Notes: generated from the letters alone by a model not told the origin. A stretch of 64,000 nucleotides of DNA from Aphelocoma coerulescens (GCF_041296385.1 NC_091016.1:16157497-16221496); one strand, 5' to 3'; shown: positions 1-11,784, counted from the first letter of the stretch. Numbers and translations: made by a program.

Positions 1-3000
1 GTAAGTGCCAAGCAAACCTCACGAAGTCTACAAAGAAGGACTTCTGAGTGGGACTCAGCCAGGTGTTTGATGCTGAAGAGTCCCTTCTCCTTCAGCTCCC
101 TGAAAGGCAAGTACCAAAAAGATTGACTTTCTCTCCACCCAAGAACTAGGCAGCACCCTCTGAAATTACCAGGCTGGTGGCTCAGTCAAACAAAGGGAGG
201 TGCTTTTCAGGCAGTACTTGATGAAATCGTGGCACTCGCTGCCACAGGTTGCTGTGGCTGTCAAAAGCATACACAAATCCAAGAGGCAAACAGAGGGGTT
301 TCAGAGTCTTCGTTTGTGGCCGTTTAACAAGGCAGCCTTTCTGAAGTCTCTGGCACATGAAGTCCCTATGTCAGTGCTTCCTGGAAGCTGTGAGACCGTG
401 CCATGCTGCTGTTTCTTGTCACCTCCCTGTGACTCTATGGCACAACTCAGTGCATTTCTCAGAAAGAAGAACTCCCTGTAGCTGCTCCTGGGACTCACAT
501 GCGGAAGGTCACAGGCAGACCCCGACTCCTGCCACTGCTGCCAGCAGTGGGGCCAGAGACAAATCTTACTCAGTCCCACTGCAACCCGAGGCACCCAAAT
601 CTCTACACTCCAAACTGCTGCCATCCTGCTTCTGGCTTCAGCCAGCAAATCATCTTGTCCCACAGCTTTCTCTCTTCCCTCAAGATTTCCTTTGCAGCTC
701 CACAGAGCAGCAGGCAAAGCGAGGAAACAGCACGGACCTGCTGCAGCTGGAGCACTGCTGCAGAGCAAGGCCAAGAAAAGGCTGCTCTCAAATCTTTATC
801 CTCTCTCTGCTCTGGAGTGGTTTCACTGGTGCCCCTCGGCCCTCTGGGCTGTTGGGGCTCAGAGGCACTAGCAAGATACTCTCCTCACCTACCTTAACGC
901 TAAGAGGGAGAAAGAGGGAACGGGGCCTTTCTTACCAGTCATCGCTGCTGAGCAAGGAGAGTGCCTCGAGCAAGGACTGCTGTGGCTCCAAAGAGGCTCC
1001 GTCCTTCTGCCCCTTCCCACGGAGCGGCTCCTCTCGGCGCTCGGCACCAGTGGCCGTCTGCGGGGTCACTGTAAGGAGAGGGTCAGCCCTGAGCGCTGCA
1101 GCCCCGGGCAAGGCACCCCGCCATGGAGCGGCCTGCAGCCCCATCTCCCAGCCAGGCTTCCATGAGGTACAAACTGGCACTGGCTCAGAGAATTCCCTGC
1201 TCTCTGGCTCCTTGCTTTCTCCCAGCCCCCCCCAGCTGGGCACAGCTCCTTGGCTAAACCTGACAATTGCCCACACAGCGCCAGCTCCCGAGTGCCACAG
1301 GTACCACAGCCAGCGGCACCTTCCTGAGGCCGCAGAGCTCCCACTCCCTGTGAGACAGTGCCCACCAGCAGGACTTGCTACCCCAGGAGGGACCCCTCAG
1401 CTGCCTCTCTTGTCTCAGCACCCTGATTTCCCCGAGCCCTGAGGACAGAGGCACTCTGCAACTCCCTGAGGAAAGACCTGCAGCTGCCTCGTGACAGCAC
1501 CAAGCCGAGCCTGAACAACCGAGCCCTGCTGGGCCCGGCTGAATCCCCTCAGAGCAACTACCAGGGAACAGCGATACCTGACCCTTCACACCTCACAGCG
1601 CCTCTGTTCCCATTGACTTCAGCTGCTCTAGACAGAGGGCAGCTGAGTGCACTTACATTTCAGCCTGCTATTGAGAAGGGAGTAGTTCATGGAGTTTGTT
1701 CTTTCTAAGCATCAGGAATCTTTACTATTTCGGTAAAGTACACACTGGCTGTATTTCAAAGATGCTGAGGTGAAATTTGTTTGCCATCAAATGGACTTGT
1801 GTGCACACTGTGCAAGCCTAAGCTTTCTCTTATGGAAAAATGGAATCTCTAGCCCAGATGGTTGATAAAAAAGCCTTCCAAATGCAAATTGATGATATGA
1901 ATACCTAAAGACAGATGCAATTTGTGGGCAGATGAACTCTCTTGATAGTCAGTTTACAAGGTATGAGAAAATTCAGACGATAAATCCATTTCTTATGAAA
2001 CCCATTTGTCATCAAAAGGACTGTTCATCATAAATTTCATGTCATGCACTCAACAGGTCGTTTTCTAATGTGTACATGGAAACATCTGAGCTGTCTCAAA
2101 TGATGGAGTTTAAATATTGCACAGAATCTAGAATATTCAGATGGGAGCTAATCTGGCTGTCACTGATGTAGCCCTGTCACTGCCATCAGTGGTGTCACTG
2201 CAGCAGGATGTCGATGTATACATCTATATTCAGAATGAATGGGGAGCCACGTCAGGCTAGTTCTGGTCAATTGTGACCATGGAAGTAGCATCACTAGAAA
2301 AGAGCACTCAAAGTATCATTCCTAGCTCCCTTCTTCTTATCTCACCCTACTCAGGATCATAGCACAGGCAGGCTGCCCTCAAAGGAGAGGCAAGAGCCAC
2401 TAGGGACTATGTGCTGTGTATTCACGGCGGGCAGCAAACAGCCTGGGAGCACCAGGCAGCCCCTCCTGGCTGTCACCTGCTACACAGGCCGCTGTATTTG
2501 GGTGGGGTGACACAGGAGGCGCTGCTTGTTCCCTCTTGGCATTGCAGGCCGTGGGATGGCAGCAGCGAGAAGCCATTGGGCACTTCTGGGAGCAGCAGCA
2601 CGGCTGCACCAAGTGGCTGACTGCCATGCAGAGACAACCCTTGCTGGGAGAGCAGGAAAGCTGGCTGCAGAGCCGGACAGCAGCACAGGCAGAGGGCCAA
2701 GATGGAGAGCGGACAATTGATCGTGGTGGCACTCGGAGGTGCACAGTGAGCACACCCTGCCAGACTGCCCCGAGCTCATCCCTGCAGTTACAGCTGCCTC
2801 CTGGCACCAGTGCTGTAGTTTGGTCTATCAGGATGGGCAAAAGCCAGAGCTTAGGTCTTTACCACTACTTTATGCAGCTCAGCTTTCCAATGGATCTCTA
2901 AGAACCAAGTGCTCCAGTACTGCCGAGCTGGAGTAACTCAAGAGTAGATTTGCTGTCCATTCTCAGCACAGGCTATGAACCCAAGATCCCAGCTGTGGTG

Positions 3001-5515
3001 GCTGAGGCAGGAGGCGGTTTGCGCTCCTTGTGCAAGGAAAACCGGTGCAGGAAAAAGCTGCTGTGGAGCAGGCTTACCTGAGGAGTTGCGTGGGAAGCTG
3101 CCGTCTCCATGGATGATGGGCTTACTGGGCAGTAAGGGCACATTGTCCTGCTTCCTCAAGACCTTCTCCTTCAAGGCACTACCAGGGTGTTTTCTCTGCA
3201 CACTGGAAGCTGTGCCATTGACAGGCAGTAGGCTAAAGCCTGCAGGGACCAAAGAGGAGCTTGGGAGTGGAGGCTGACAATGGAAAGGCCCAGAAAACTT
3301 GCTGGAGCTGGGTAACGTCTCTTTGTTATCCCAACGAACTTCAAGTATAACAGTGGCACAGTACCATGGGAAAGTGATCACAGAATCACAGACTCCTAGA
3401 AGAGTTTGGGTCTGAAGGCACCTTTAACCACCATCTAGTCCAGCCCCCATGAGCAGGGACATCTTCAGCTAGAGCAGGTTCCTCAGGGCCCCATCTAACA
3501 TGGCCTTGAACACCTTCAAGGATCGATCAACAACAGCTTCTCGGGGCAAACTCTTCCAGTGTTTCATCCCCTTCATTATAAAAAACTTCTTCCTAATATC
3601 TAATCGAAATCTACCCTCTTCTGGTTTCAAACCAAATTGCAGGGATGCTTCCCTGAAGAAACAAGGAAACCTCAGTATTCCTTTTCTTTTGTTTCCCTGT
3701 TTCAGAGGCTGGCTGGGGAAGTTCCCAAAAGAAAGCGCAGATAACCTTGCGTGATGCCCTCAGGCTGAGTGCTGCCTCCTGAGGTCCCTGCTGCTGCCCT
3801 GGGGCAGCGCACACAGCACTGCAGTCAGAGCCCCTCAGCCGGGATTCAGTCGGGAACGCTGCTTGCTCCTGGGGCTACAACAGAAGCACTGGCTCGGGGC
3901 TTCAGCACAGCTCTACAGCGCCAGCTCCTCAGCAGGGAGTGGTGGGAGAAGGGTCTCTGGGGTTTTCATTAGAAGGAGTTGAATTTTGTTTCTTCCAGGT
4001 TGCACCTTGGTTGAAAAGCATTCTTTTGGACCCACTTTTCCTGGAGGCTGCTAGCCAGGAGAGAGTCTGAAGCCCCAGTGTACTTTGCAAGACAGAATTT
4101 TACACTCTGAAGGACTTCAGAGGGGAAGGTGGGAAGCTGATATTCTGTTACTGACTCAGTGAGGCCCTGGGCAAGACACTTCATGCCTCTCCATTTTTCT
4201 TTGGGGACCGGAAATACATCCTATGCAAACTCCCACTTGGATGCAAGTGTAACAGCCCCCCGGTCTCAGGGCAACACTGTGCAGAGGGCAAGCGAGTGAT
4301 CAGAAAGGACCCCAGGTGTAGCAACCACTTACTTGCTGCAGCTGCATCCCCGGGGTCAACTGTCTGTGGAGGCAGCTGCAAGGACGTTTCCTTTTCTCTC
4401 TTTGTCTTGATCTCTGTCTCCAAAGGCCCCATTGGATTCCGCTCTAAGTTCCTTTGAGCCAAAATGCACAATGCAGCACGGATCTACATGCAATGGGAAT
4501 GCATCACAGACTGTAAGCAGAGACACACAAACCAGACACAACATCTCATCAGGAGCACAGAGTCCATCGAGTTCCACAGTCCTTGATGCAGCTCCATGTA
4601 CACTCCAATGGTTTCTGAAGAATGTCTCCTGTCCTCACCTTGGCAATTACACACAGTGAGGTGGAACGCTTTATTGCCATAACCTTCCACTGCTCCAAGG
4701 TACTGTTTCTCAGCCTATGTCAAGAGGCCCTGCTTGAAGCAAGAAAATCACAGGAGTGCTCCAAGACAGATGAAGAGCCCACGTGACCGGTGGGCAGGCA
4801 GTTCCCTTCCTACATGGCAGGAAGAATAAAAACCATGTGCAATACGCAGCAAGGAGGGGTAATTAGCTGTTGCTTAACACTCGTGGCCAGGAATTGCAGC
4901 CATTTCTCACTTCTGGCTTCTGAAGGACTCAGCTGCTCTCAGAGACCGTGAGGCCAAAAAGAGGAGTCACGTGAAAACAAGTTGCAGAAACATTGATGTT
5001 AATGTGCGGAAAAATTGAGAATGAGAGGGCTGTGAGATACAGCAAGAAAGGTAACCAGGAAAATCAGTCTCCCATTTTATTTTGCAGCCTTGCTTACACT
5101 CAGCATTAGAATCCTTGCTTCTGTGCTTCCGAGGATGCACTTTGCCCACATTCACTGATGTGTAGCTTGCTCTGCCATTCAGAACTTCTCTACAAGGGCC
5201 TTTGCACATAAAGAATGCTTCTGGCATGACCTTAGCACCATCTCCAAACCAGTGACCTTGCCACCACTGGAAATAGCCAAGCAATTGCTCTGGAGCTGTC
5301 AAATATATTCCCAAGAGAATCCCCATCCCCCAAGAGTGGAAGATTATGATTTTCAGGGACATTTTGGGCCAAACACTAAACAGTCACTGGAAAGGAAGTC
5401 TGCTCATCCCTGTCCTTATCCCTCACCTTTCGAAAGCCATCCTTCAGGGCTTCGGCATTCGTAAGGCCAGCACCGGTGGGGTGATCCGTCTCCTTGGCCT
5501 GGCTCAGTGGGAGGC
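1..5515 (-). CDS. TOGARAM2-like: TOGARAM2-like gene, copy A1 (partial, runs off left edge)
   Basis: Five minus-strand exons can be chained: 5515-5427, 4483-4333, 3338-3078, 1068-936 and 99-1 (the last is cut by the window edge). All internal introns have GT-AG ends and codon phases match at each junction. The first three exons encode a low-complexity, Pro/Ser-rich linker. The last two begin a TOG (HEAT-repeat, tubulin-binding) domain: LLEALSLLSSDDW joined to ELKEKGLFSIKHLAESHSEV, the pattern of TOG3 in TOGARAM/crescerin proteins, which act on ciliary and axonemal microtubules. The same exons recur at 45631-51150, where the gene continues; differences are few (for example GFRK here, GFQK there). 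The 3338 acceptor is the least certain. No initiator exon was identified; the exon at 5515 needs one base from an upstream exon I could not find. Expression is unknown. Confidence 0.72.
205..315 (+). repeat. Possible old LINE 3' fragment
   Basis: The text around 'gaaatcgtggcactcgctgc' followed by 'caggttgctgtggctgtcaaaa' resembles the conserved 3' untranslated region of old avian CR1/L2-type LINEs. It lies in an intron of the TOGARAM2-like gene and recurs at about 45842-45952. The match is from memory of the family pattern and is weak. Confidence 0.3.
1069..3077 (-). other. Intron of TOGARAM2-like copy A1
   Basis: Intron between the exon ending at 3078 and the exon starting at 1068 on the minus strand. 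Open frames exist on both strands (for example 2416-2901 plus), but they show no recognisable domain and no splice context. From 1600 to 2400 the sequence is AT-rich and I see nothing in it. Confidence 0.55.
3378..3650 (-). mobile_element. CR1 LINE 3' fragment
   Basis: Typical 5'-truncated CR1 tail in reverse orientation: on the plus strand it opens with 'cacagaatcacagactcctag', then the 'ccatctagtccagcccc' block, and ends in 'cttcttcctaatatctaat'. It sits in the intron upstream of the exon 3338-3078. The orthologous insertion is at 49010-49282, so it predates the A1/A2 duplication. Confidence 0.85.
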
Positions 5516-6329
5516 CTGTTAATGGAAGCAAAGGTTCCTGTGAATCTCTGGCACACTTCAAGCCCCCAACAGCGCCACGCTGGGCAACAGGCAAGACAGC
5601 TTCCAGACTGCTGAGCTCTGATAAGGCCCAGAGATTGTGTCTGAGAGCAGCAAGGTACATATGCCTAGAACCTCTCCCAATGGATGGGCTACTGCCACAG
5701 TGCACTGGCAGCAGACATGGCATTGCTCTGTTGGCCAGCAGAGTGAAACCTCCTGCATGATGAAGGCCTCACCCCTGGGTGCTGGAGAGCCGCTGTGTTT
5801 GATAGAGAAGGGCAGAGACGGAGCTTGCTCCTGACAGAGATTCTTATCTGCCCTAATTCATGCTGATTTTAGTACACATCTTCTTCCTGGTTCCTAAAAG
5901 AACTCCTGGGTTCTAATACCTGTAAGCATTTAGATCAATATTTTCTTCTCTTTGTGGCAATATTTTAGAGGACATGAAAAGAAAAGCTTAGGATTGCAGG
6001 AGTGTTAGCCAAACGTGAATTGTGTTCTTGAAACGGGATCATTTGCTTTCCCCGAGGATTTTCATTCTAAACTGTGTGAGATTGGGCCACTTTCAGGCCA
6101 GTCTGACTAAAGGCTGATTTTCCTAATGGGAGTGGAACAATGTAACTCGTTCTGAAATACTCCCCAACAGAGCCCTTAGAACTCAGAGGATGAGTCACTC
6201 TTTACATGGCTTCACAGAGGATAAAATCACGTGGCAGCAAAGTAGCAAAAAACCAATGTCAGGATTTTTTGCCCTGCAAAATGGTCAGCTTAATAATAAA
6301 AAAGAGTTAGAAATGGGCTTTGAGGAAGG

Positions 6330-6460
6330 AGGGCTATTCTGGATTGGGGGCAAGGCCTCGGAAGGTAAGAGCATCTGGGAAATTAACAGGGAAAAACTAC
6401 TGACTCCAGGGTAACCTCCTTGGGAGCAGTGCAGTCAGTCCCAAGTGCAAAGTGGAGACA
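6330..6460 (-). pseudogene. Decayed paralogue of the PLPPIQ exon
   Basis: On the minus strand this can be read as ...EALPPIQNSPPSSKPISN, clearly related to the KPLPPIQKSSPSS exon at 32978-33192. The 5' part of the exon contains a TAA stop and the acceptor region is degraded. The flank from 6450 to 6580 also matches the intron upstream of the intact exon (about 33200-33310). A second copy lies at about 51965-52095. Probably a dead exon copy. Confidence 0.5.
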
Positions 6461-6589
6461 AAATATAACAGAGGCCACAATGCCAACATAAAGCATCTGA
6501 AGCTACAGTATGGAGAGATTCCCTGGAAACTTTAAAATAGCTGCACAGGGAAACATGCTCCTGCCAGCAGCCACTTGAAGCAGGCTGTG

Positions 6590-6925
6590 TGAATGAAGGG
6601 ACACCGGTGCATCAGAACCTCTGCAGAGCAGCCTCCTGGGAGGCTCCACATTATAGGCAATAGCTTCATTAGGACAGCAGGTTCAGTTCTTTACTGCATG
6701 CTTGCATGAAGATCATTTGGGACCTCCTTTTTGTATCTCATGCAGGAAAGGAGCTCTTAATAATACCCTGCTACTGAAACCCACACTGGGGTGTAGCTCT
6801 GTAGTGGTTCCCAATGAAGCAGATTGCCTGCTTTGTCACTGCCAGCCCTGGTGACCCTGTGAGGGACCACAGTTCATCCCACACACGTTCTGTCTCCAGG
6901 AAAAGCTTGCCTTGGCTTATTAGAG
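6590..6925 (+). repeat. Intronic block shared with the TOG4 gene intron
   Basis: This block, including 'ggaggctccacattatagg' and 'gccttggcttattagagtgg', also occurs at about 52225-52560 (A copy 2), 58935-59275 (plus arm) and, inverted, 37022-37360 (minus arm). In the arms it is intron sequence between TOG4 exons. It shows that segment A was itself assembled from pieces of the TOGARAM2-like gene before the large duplications. Confidence 0.85.
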
Positions 6926-8732
6926 TGGAAAAAAATAGATGAATAATAAAATGGGCAATTATACTTGGATACGATCACGCTGTTGATGTCAGCCTTGTAC
7001 CTGATTCTCCCAAGGCTTGTAAGTCATCCTGAAACATATCCATAGAAAAAACTCAGATCCTATGCTACATCTGAATGAAATTGCTTCAGATCATTAAGAA
7101 TTCTCCTGTCAGGACCAGGACAAAACCCTTCCAACACTCACTTGGAGCTGTCCTGGATTTCTGCAGCCCTTTGTGGAAACCTGCTGTAGGCAGTGTGTCT
7201 GGGGTTTGTTTGGGCCTTTAGGAAAGATGTGTGGAACAGCATGCAGGGCTCTCCTAGGAGAAAAATGCTGGCCAGTGATCATATTTTACTAGTCCCCTAT
7301 GACGGCTTCACACAGCAACAGCCCCAAGGCTGCTGAGAGGAAGGCACAGAGGAAGATAACCCTCCTGTTTCTGAGGGAAATTCTCTGACAACAAACCAAC
7401 CTGAGCTGTCAAACAGCTGTGAGAAATATTCACTCACCCATAAGGCTGAAAGAGGAGAAAGTCATCTAAGCAAAACTCTTTATGAGTATAAACAAGTCAG
7501 CTGAGTTGCGTGCATCTCCCTGATGAGGCACAGCTCCCCCTCAAATGCACAAACCTTTATGCCTTTGCCCGGCCCGTGGGGCTGCCTGTCCCCTTTCCCA
7601 CGTGCTGGCTGCTCAGGAACTTACATTCTTTCCCACTGCCCACCAGGCTCCAAGCAACAGCTCCTTTCCCCTCCCCTTTCTCTGCCGGTAACAAGCGTGG
7701 GTTCACTCCCCTTTTCCTCCCGCCCACACTCAGCAGGCCTGGCCTCCTGCTCGTTCCATCTTTGCCTGTGTGAATGGAGCACTCCTTCTCATGGCTACCT
7801 GCAATGCCTGAACGAAAACATCATTTTGTCCCTCACACAGCTGGCCTGGCGTTTTGAAACATGGGCCAAGGGGGAAACCTTTCAGTGTGTTTGGTCAAGG
7901 CCGGGCTATGCTCAAGGCAAAGGTGTGTCAGTGTACTCGGCTCCTTCTCTCCTCATGGTGTCCGGCAGGCACAGGAGCCCACAGCTCCTGCAGAAACCAT
8001 CACGGCACTCCGTGGGAGCAAACTTGTGTCCAGTCCTCACACAGAGCTCTGGTGTCCAGCACTGCACCTCCTTGGAATGAGGAATTGTTGCAGTGCTCTT
8101 GGAAGGAGCTAAGGAGGTTTGGCCTTCAGATCAGCTCCTTCCTAGCTCCTGATTTGCTGCCCTGGCTAAGCTGCTGCCTGTGGCAACACTTGGTTCACAG
8201 CTGACAGCCCTGCTCTGCTGGCAGGCAGCCATTGCAGGAGCTTTTGCTGGGGTCATTGAACCTTTCAGATCTTCCCAAGGAGAGCTAAGGAGAGAACTTG
8301 TCAAAGGAGCATTGCCTGGGCAAAGCTTTTAACATTAAATCTTTTCTCTGTGCTCACTACCATGCACAGTAAATATTTGAGGAAGCAAGCTTCCTGCTCC
8401 AGAAATTCCTCCAATCAGTCAGATTGCCAGAAAGAAAATGCAGATTTGGGATGTGTCATCTCACTTTAATTCATTGTATAGAGAAACACAGGAGCACTTC
8501 TTGTGAGCTGTGTGTCTAACCTAAGTGACCTTGCCACCAAGAACTGAGAAAAGTGGGGAGAGATGGAATCAGTGGCACAAGGATCTGCAGTAGGATTCTC
8601 CCGCAGGCCTGAGGAAACTGCCCCGGGGTTCCACTGGGCCATGGCTTTTTACATCAAAACTTCATGCTTCACACTGGGGTGGTGAATCTTCCCTGGCCTT
8701 GTCAGGCCACACTGTGATCTCAGAAATGCTTG
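6926..8732. other. Non-coding stretch of segment A
   Basis: No supported gene. An open frame at 7523-8080 (plus) is kept in copy 2 but has no recognisable domain and no splice sites of note. Copy 3 (24 kb) lacks 7420-7843. Confidence 0.5.
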
Positions 8733-8939
8733 TTAGGCCTCAGCCTTGATGAACAGCCCCTGGACTAAGCTCCTCTTGAGCTTGCCCAAAACACTGAGTG
8801 CTCCCAGGAACTTGTGCTGTCTAACCAGATCCTGGGGTTTTCTATGAACAGTCTTGGAAACTACTTTTCTTGCCTGAATGCCATAACATCCTTCTTCTCG
8901 CACTTCCAAAGACAGGCTGCTGACCCAAAGTGCGGCCAT
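8733..8939 (-). CDS. Unrecognised 68-aa open frame kept in three copies
   Basis: An ATG-initiated 68-codon frame (MAALWVSSLSLEVREEGCYG...) ending in TAA. The predicted peptide is identical in all three A copies (8733-8939, 25065-25271, 54368-54574), including the more diverged copy 3. It is Lys/Arg-rich in the middle with no signal peptide or membrane segment. I do not recognise a family. The DNA around it is also well conserved between copies, so identity alone does not prove coding. It could be an exon of a longer transcript or chance. Confidence 0.25.
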   Translation of the reverse strand: MAALWVSSLSLEVREEGCYGIQARKVVSKTVHRKPQDLVRQHKFLGALSVLGKLKRSLVQGLFIKAEA

Positions 8940-9244
8940 GAGGAAGCATTTTATGACTGAAGCCCACTGTCTTGTGGCCCATCAACAGCGGCCCAAAAGG
9001 AAGCCCTCGAAGCTCTCCTGGACCACAGCAGCTGCCACTGGCAACCTCCAGTGGGGCCTCTCAGAGCCAGCGAGCTCAAGTTTCCTGTACTCACAGGATC
9101 ATCGATCAACAATGGATCCTGGGCCAATCCCCCCACTCCTCACGGCTCCAGTTTAACTACTGTTAAGCTTGAGTGCTGTTAAGCTTTTAGGCCACATTCC
9201 TTTTCATCCTTGTCCTTTCTCTCCCTTTGTCAAAACCCGTCTAA

Positions 9245-9260
9245 ACACACACACACACAC
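9245..9260. repeat. (AC)8 microsatellite
   Basis: Eight AC units here. The orthologous site in copy 2 (54880-54895) also has eight, while copy 3 (25579-25609) has about fifteen. Confidence 0.95.
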
Positions 9261-9409
9261 AGAGTTCTCAGTTCATGTCTGGTTTGATTGACTGCATTTT
9301 GTTTGTTGCTTTTTTCCCTTGTTGTGCCTTAAAGGACTAGTAAGTAATAGTGTGAATGTTGCCAACAAATTTTGTTGAGCTGTTACTTAATATTCTGCAC
9401 TAGTTTGAA

Positions 9410-9840
9410 AACAAACCAGTGAGAAATCACAAGACAGAACTGTAATTTAATAGGAAAATGAAAATAATTGCAATAGTACAAGAACACTGACAGAGTCAGG
9501 ATACAACCTGACACCCTGTTAATCAGGGTGGTGGTAGCAGCCCAGATGAAGTGGTCCTATTGAAGCAGTGATCCTGTTGAAGGGTCTGGTCTTCGGCTGA
9601 AGGTCCAGTAGTAACTCTTATCCTCTGGGAACCCAGGAGGGAAGAGCTGCTTGTGCTTCAATCCTACCTGATTATATCCAGGTGGGAATGCTTGGCTCCT
9701 CCCCCTGGGTGGAGCATCTCCCAAGGGGCTGATGTAATTCTATGAGTCATGCAGTGGGTCATTGCTTGCCCATTAAACAGAGATAGCCTCCAGAGGGATT
9801 TAGCAAGGATGAGTCATGGTAGGAGATAACAAACACAGCC
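9410..9840 (-). mobile_element. LTR-like element (ERV type), boundaries approximate
   Basis: Contains blocks such as 'tacaacctgacaccctgtta' and 'gggaatgcttggctcctccc' that I associate with passerine endogenous retroviral LTRs. No internal retroviral coding sequence is adjacent, so it would be a solo LTR. Clear TG/CA ends and target-site duplications were not identified. Copies lie at about 25750-26185 and 55040-55475. Confidence 0.5.
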
Positions 9841-10830
9841 CCATCTCTTTTAACAGCTTGTGAAGGTGACAATAGAATACATACTGTTGGTTGCATCTTA
9901 CACTGTAACCTAGGACATATTCAATCTGGTTTTACTGATAACCTTGACAGTGAATTTTTAAGCAATCTCAAACACTCGTTCATAACAAGCCTTGGGAGTA
10001 TGAGGTACAGGGCTGACATTGGAAAGCAGGAGAATCACTCTAAAGTGCCGAGTTTAAATGTGCATTTCATTGCTCTTCTATTTATTTCACTCGATTAAGC
10101 CAAGCCAAGCTTTTCTTGGAGGCAGAATGTGTGTGGGACGTACTACGCCATTATCCCATAACTCTGGGCTGAATGGCACCCAGGCTGCAGTACAGATTTG
10201 AGGAACCCTTGTCACCTGTTCAATAACCTCACAGTTCGCTCATCCTTCTGCAAACAAGTCGCAAACAACGCTGTTGGACTGCTGTCCTGGGTAAATATAC
10301 ATACAGATGCCTTTTCCAAAGCAGTGCCTCTTTTGCCAGTGAAATACACGTCCTCTTCTTACCTATGGAATTGTGATTGAAGACACCTCTGAGCCAGATC
10401 TGTCTGAGATTGCAAAGGAGCAAAGCTTTGGGATTTGGGCACATTCTCTTTGTTGCTTTGCTCAGGCCTTTTGTGAGCACAGAATACATTGAGGCAGAAA
10501 ACTGTAGACTACACAGGATCTTCTGGGTCCATTGTCCCCCAAACATGGTAATAGGTGGCCCCATTGGAATGCTAACTAACAAACAGCAGCACAAATGACA
10601 TGAAGAAAACATGGCAAAAGAGGAAGAGGAGAGGCCCTGTGAGGAAAGAATACCGTGAGACAGTGGCTTGTTGAGTCAGCTGCACTCTGACAACCTCTAG
10701 GCCAGCAGGTCACACATTCTCGGCTTGTTGGTTTTTTTTAAATTATTTTATTTAAAACCGAAAAAATCAAAATAAAAGATATACTGTTGAAAATCTATTT
10801 TCAAAATGTAAAAGATAAAATCACAACACA

Positions 10831-10836
10831 TTTATT
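10831..10836 (-). terminator. Polyadenylation signal AATAAA
   Basis: Minus-strand AATAAA 19 bases beyond the TGA of the exon 11051-10855. A second AATAAA and an A-rich run follow at about 10735-10760. The inverted copy keeps the signal at 63330-63335. Confidence 0.6.
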
Positions 10837-10854
10837 CAAACCTACATCTACATG

Positions 10855-11784
10855 TCAGAACATATGTACATCTGTAACTACAAAGCCTAACGTATAAATC
10901 CAAATCTTCAAACATTCTTCGGACAGGCAGCACCTTCTTCCTGAGCTCGAGGAAAGAGAGCTCTTCTGGATAGGAGGCAAGGGCTTTGTCGGTAAGGGAA
11001 CATAGGAAATGTCCAAGGAAAACTTCTTGATAAGACTGTAGCCAGTCACGCCTGCAAAGCGGAGACACAAAATATAACAGAGGCCGCAATGCAAACCTAA
11101 AGCATCTGAAGCTACGTATTTAATGGGACAGACCACCTGGAAACTTCTAAAGAGCTGCACAGGGAAACACGCTCCTGCCAGCAGCCACTTGAGGCAGACC
11201 AGGGAGACACCCTGACCCACTTCCAGAGAGCCAGCACAGGAACAGCCTGGCCTCTGGGCTGCCCTGGGACAGCAGGGAGCCCAGAGCCCTGTGCTTTCCA
11301 GGAATGGCTCAGCTGCACACGCACCCTCCTGCTCCTCTCCCGGCCCCACAGCTGAGCAGCCCTACAGCTACACGGGGCACTGGGAGCTGCACAGCTCATT
11401 GCAGGGGGCACATGCAGGGCAGAACTGTTCCCTGGCAATGTGCCCAGGCTCTCTAGGCTGGCACAAGAGCCTTCCTCCCGCCAGAGAGCGGCCCAGCTCC
11501 CGCCTTACCTCTTTGTGAGGCTGAGCCATGCTCAGCCTTCACCGTGTCCTCCCTGGCAGTGACCCCGGGGGCAGCGCTGCTCAGCTGCCCCTGCCGGGGC
11601 TCCTGGGCCAAGGCCCCCTGAGCAGGCTGCGAGCGGAGACCTGCACTGCCAAGCCTGGGGGTCTGCACAGCATCCTTGCAGCCAGGCAGGGGCGGGAGGG
11701 CACCAGGGTGGGGAGGCCACACAGGGCCCTCCTTAGGCATGGTCTCCATCCACTTCTTCCTTGAGGTTTTGTCTCCAGAAGAAG
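10855..11784 (-). CDS. 3' exons of a small Pro-rich gene related to the TOGARAM2-like N-terminal region
   Basis: Two well-defined minus-strand exons. Exon 11784-11509 has acceptor 'gatctacag' and donor 'gtaagg', and reads SSGDKTSRKKWMETMPKEGP... to ...EHGSASQR. Exon 11051-10855 starts after 'tttgcag', reads VTGYSLIKKFSLDISYVP then TKPLPPIQKSS, and stops at TGA before AATAAA. Phases agree (one base plus two). The second exon is a paralogue of 33192-32978, where splicing continues to further exons; here it ends early. The product would be a short, disordered, Pro/Ser-rich protein. Likely upstream exons lie at about 12516-12750 and 14388-14638, but the phase between 12516 and 11784 does not match, so an exon is missing from my model. 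Whether it is a functional short gene or a decaying fragment is open. Confidence 0.5.

Larger units (their letters stand above)
1..10509 (+). repeat. Segmental duplication A, copy 1 (direct repeat of 45638-56143)
   Basis: Position 1 aligns to 45638 and the two sequences stay collinear (offset 45632-45637) to 10509/56143, with scattered substitutions and small indels such as a 4-bp difference near 368-373. By eye identity is about 98-99%. The left limit is the window edge, so the true duplication may be longer. The tract contains TOGARAM2-like exons, a CR1 copy, an LTR-like element and a CA microsatellite, all present in both copies. Confidence 0.93.

Noticed and set aside
357..1442. 361-codon plus-strand frame (and 412 codons at 45837-47075)
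   Set aside because: It overlaps a well-supported TOGARAM2-like exon on the other strand, has no domain, and its start differs between copies because of a 4-bp indel.
2416..2901. Overlapping long frames on both strands (161 and 146 codons)
   Set aside because: Intronic, no recognisable domain or splice sites; the long frames reflect low stop density in GC-rich DNA.
7523..8080. 185-codon plus-strand frame
   Set aside because: Broken by the 424-bp difference in copy 3 and without a recognisable family.
9410..9840. Full-length endogenous retrovirus
   Set aside because: Only LTR-like sequence is present; no gag, pol or env homology lies beside it.
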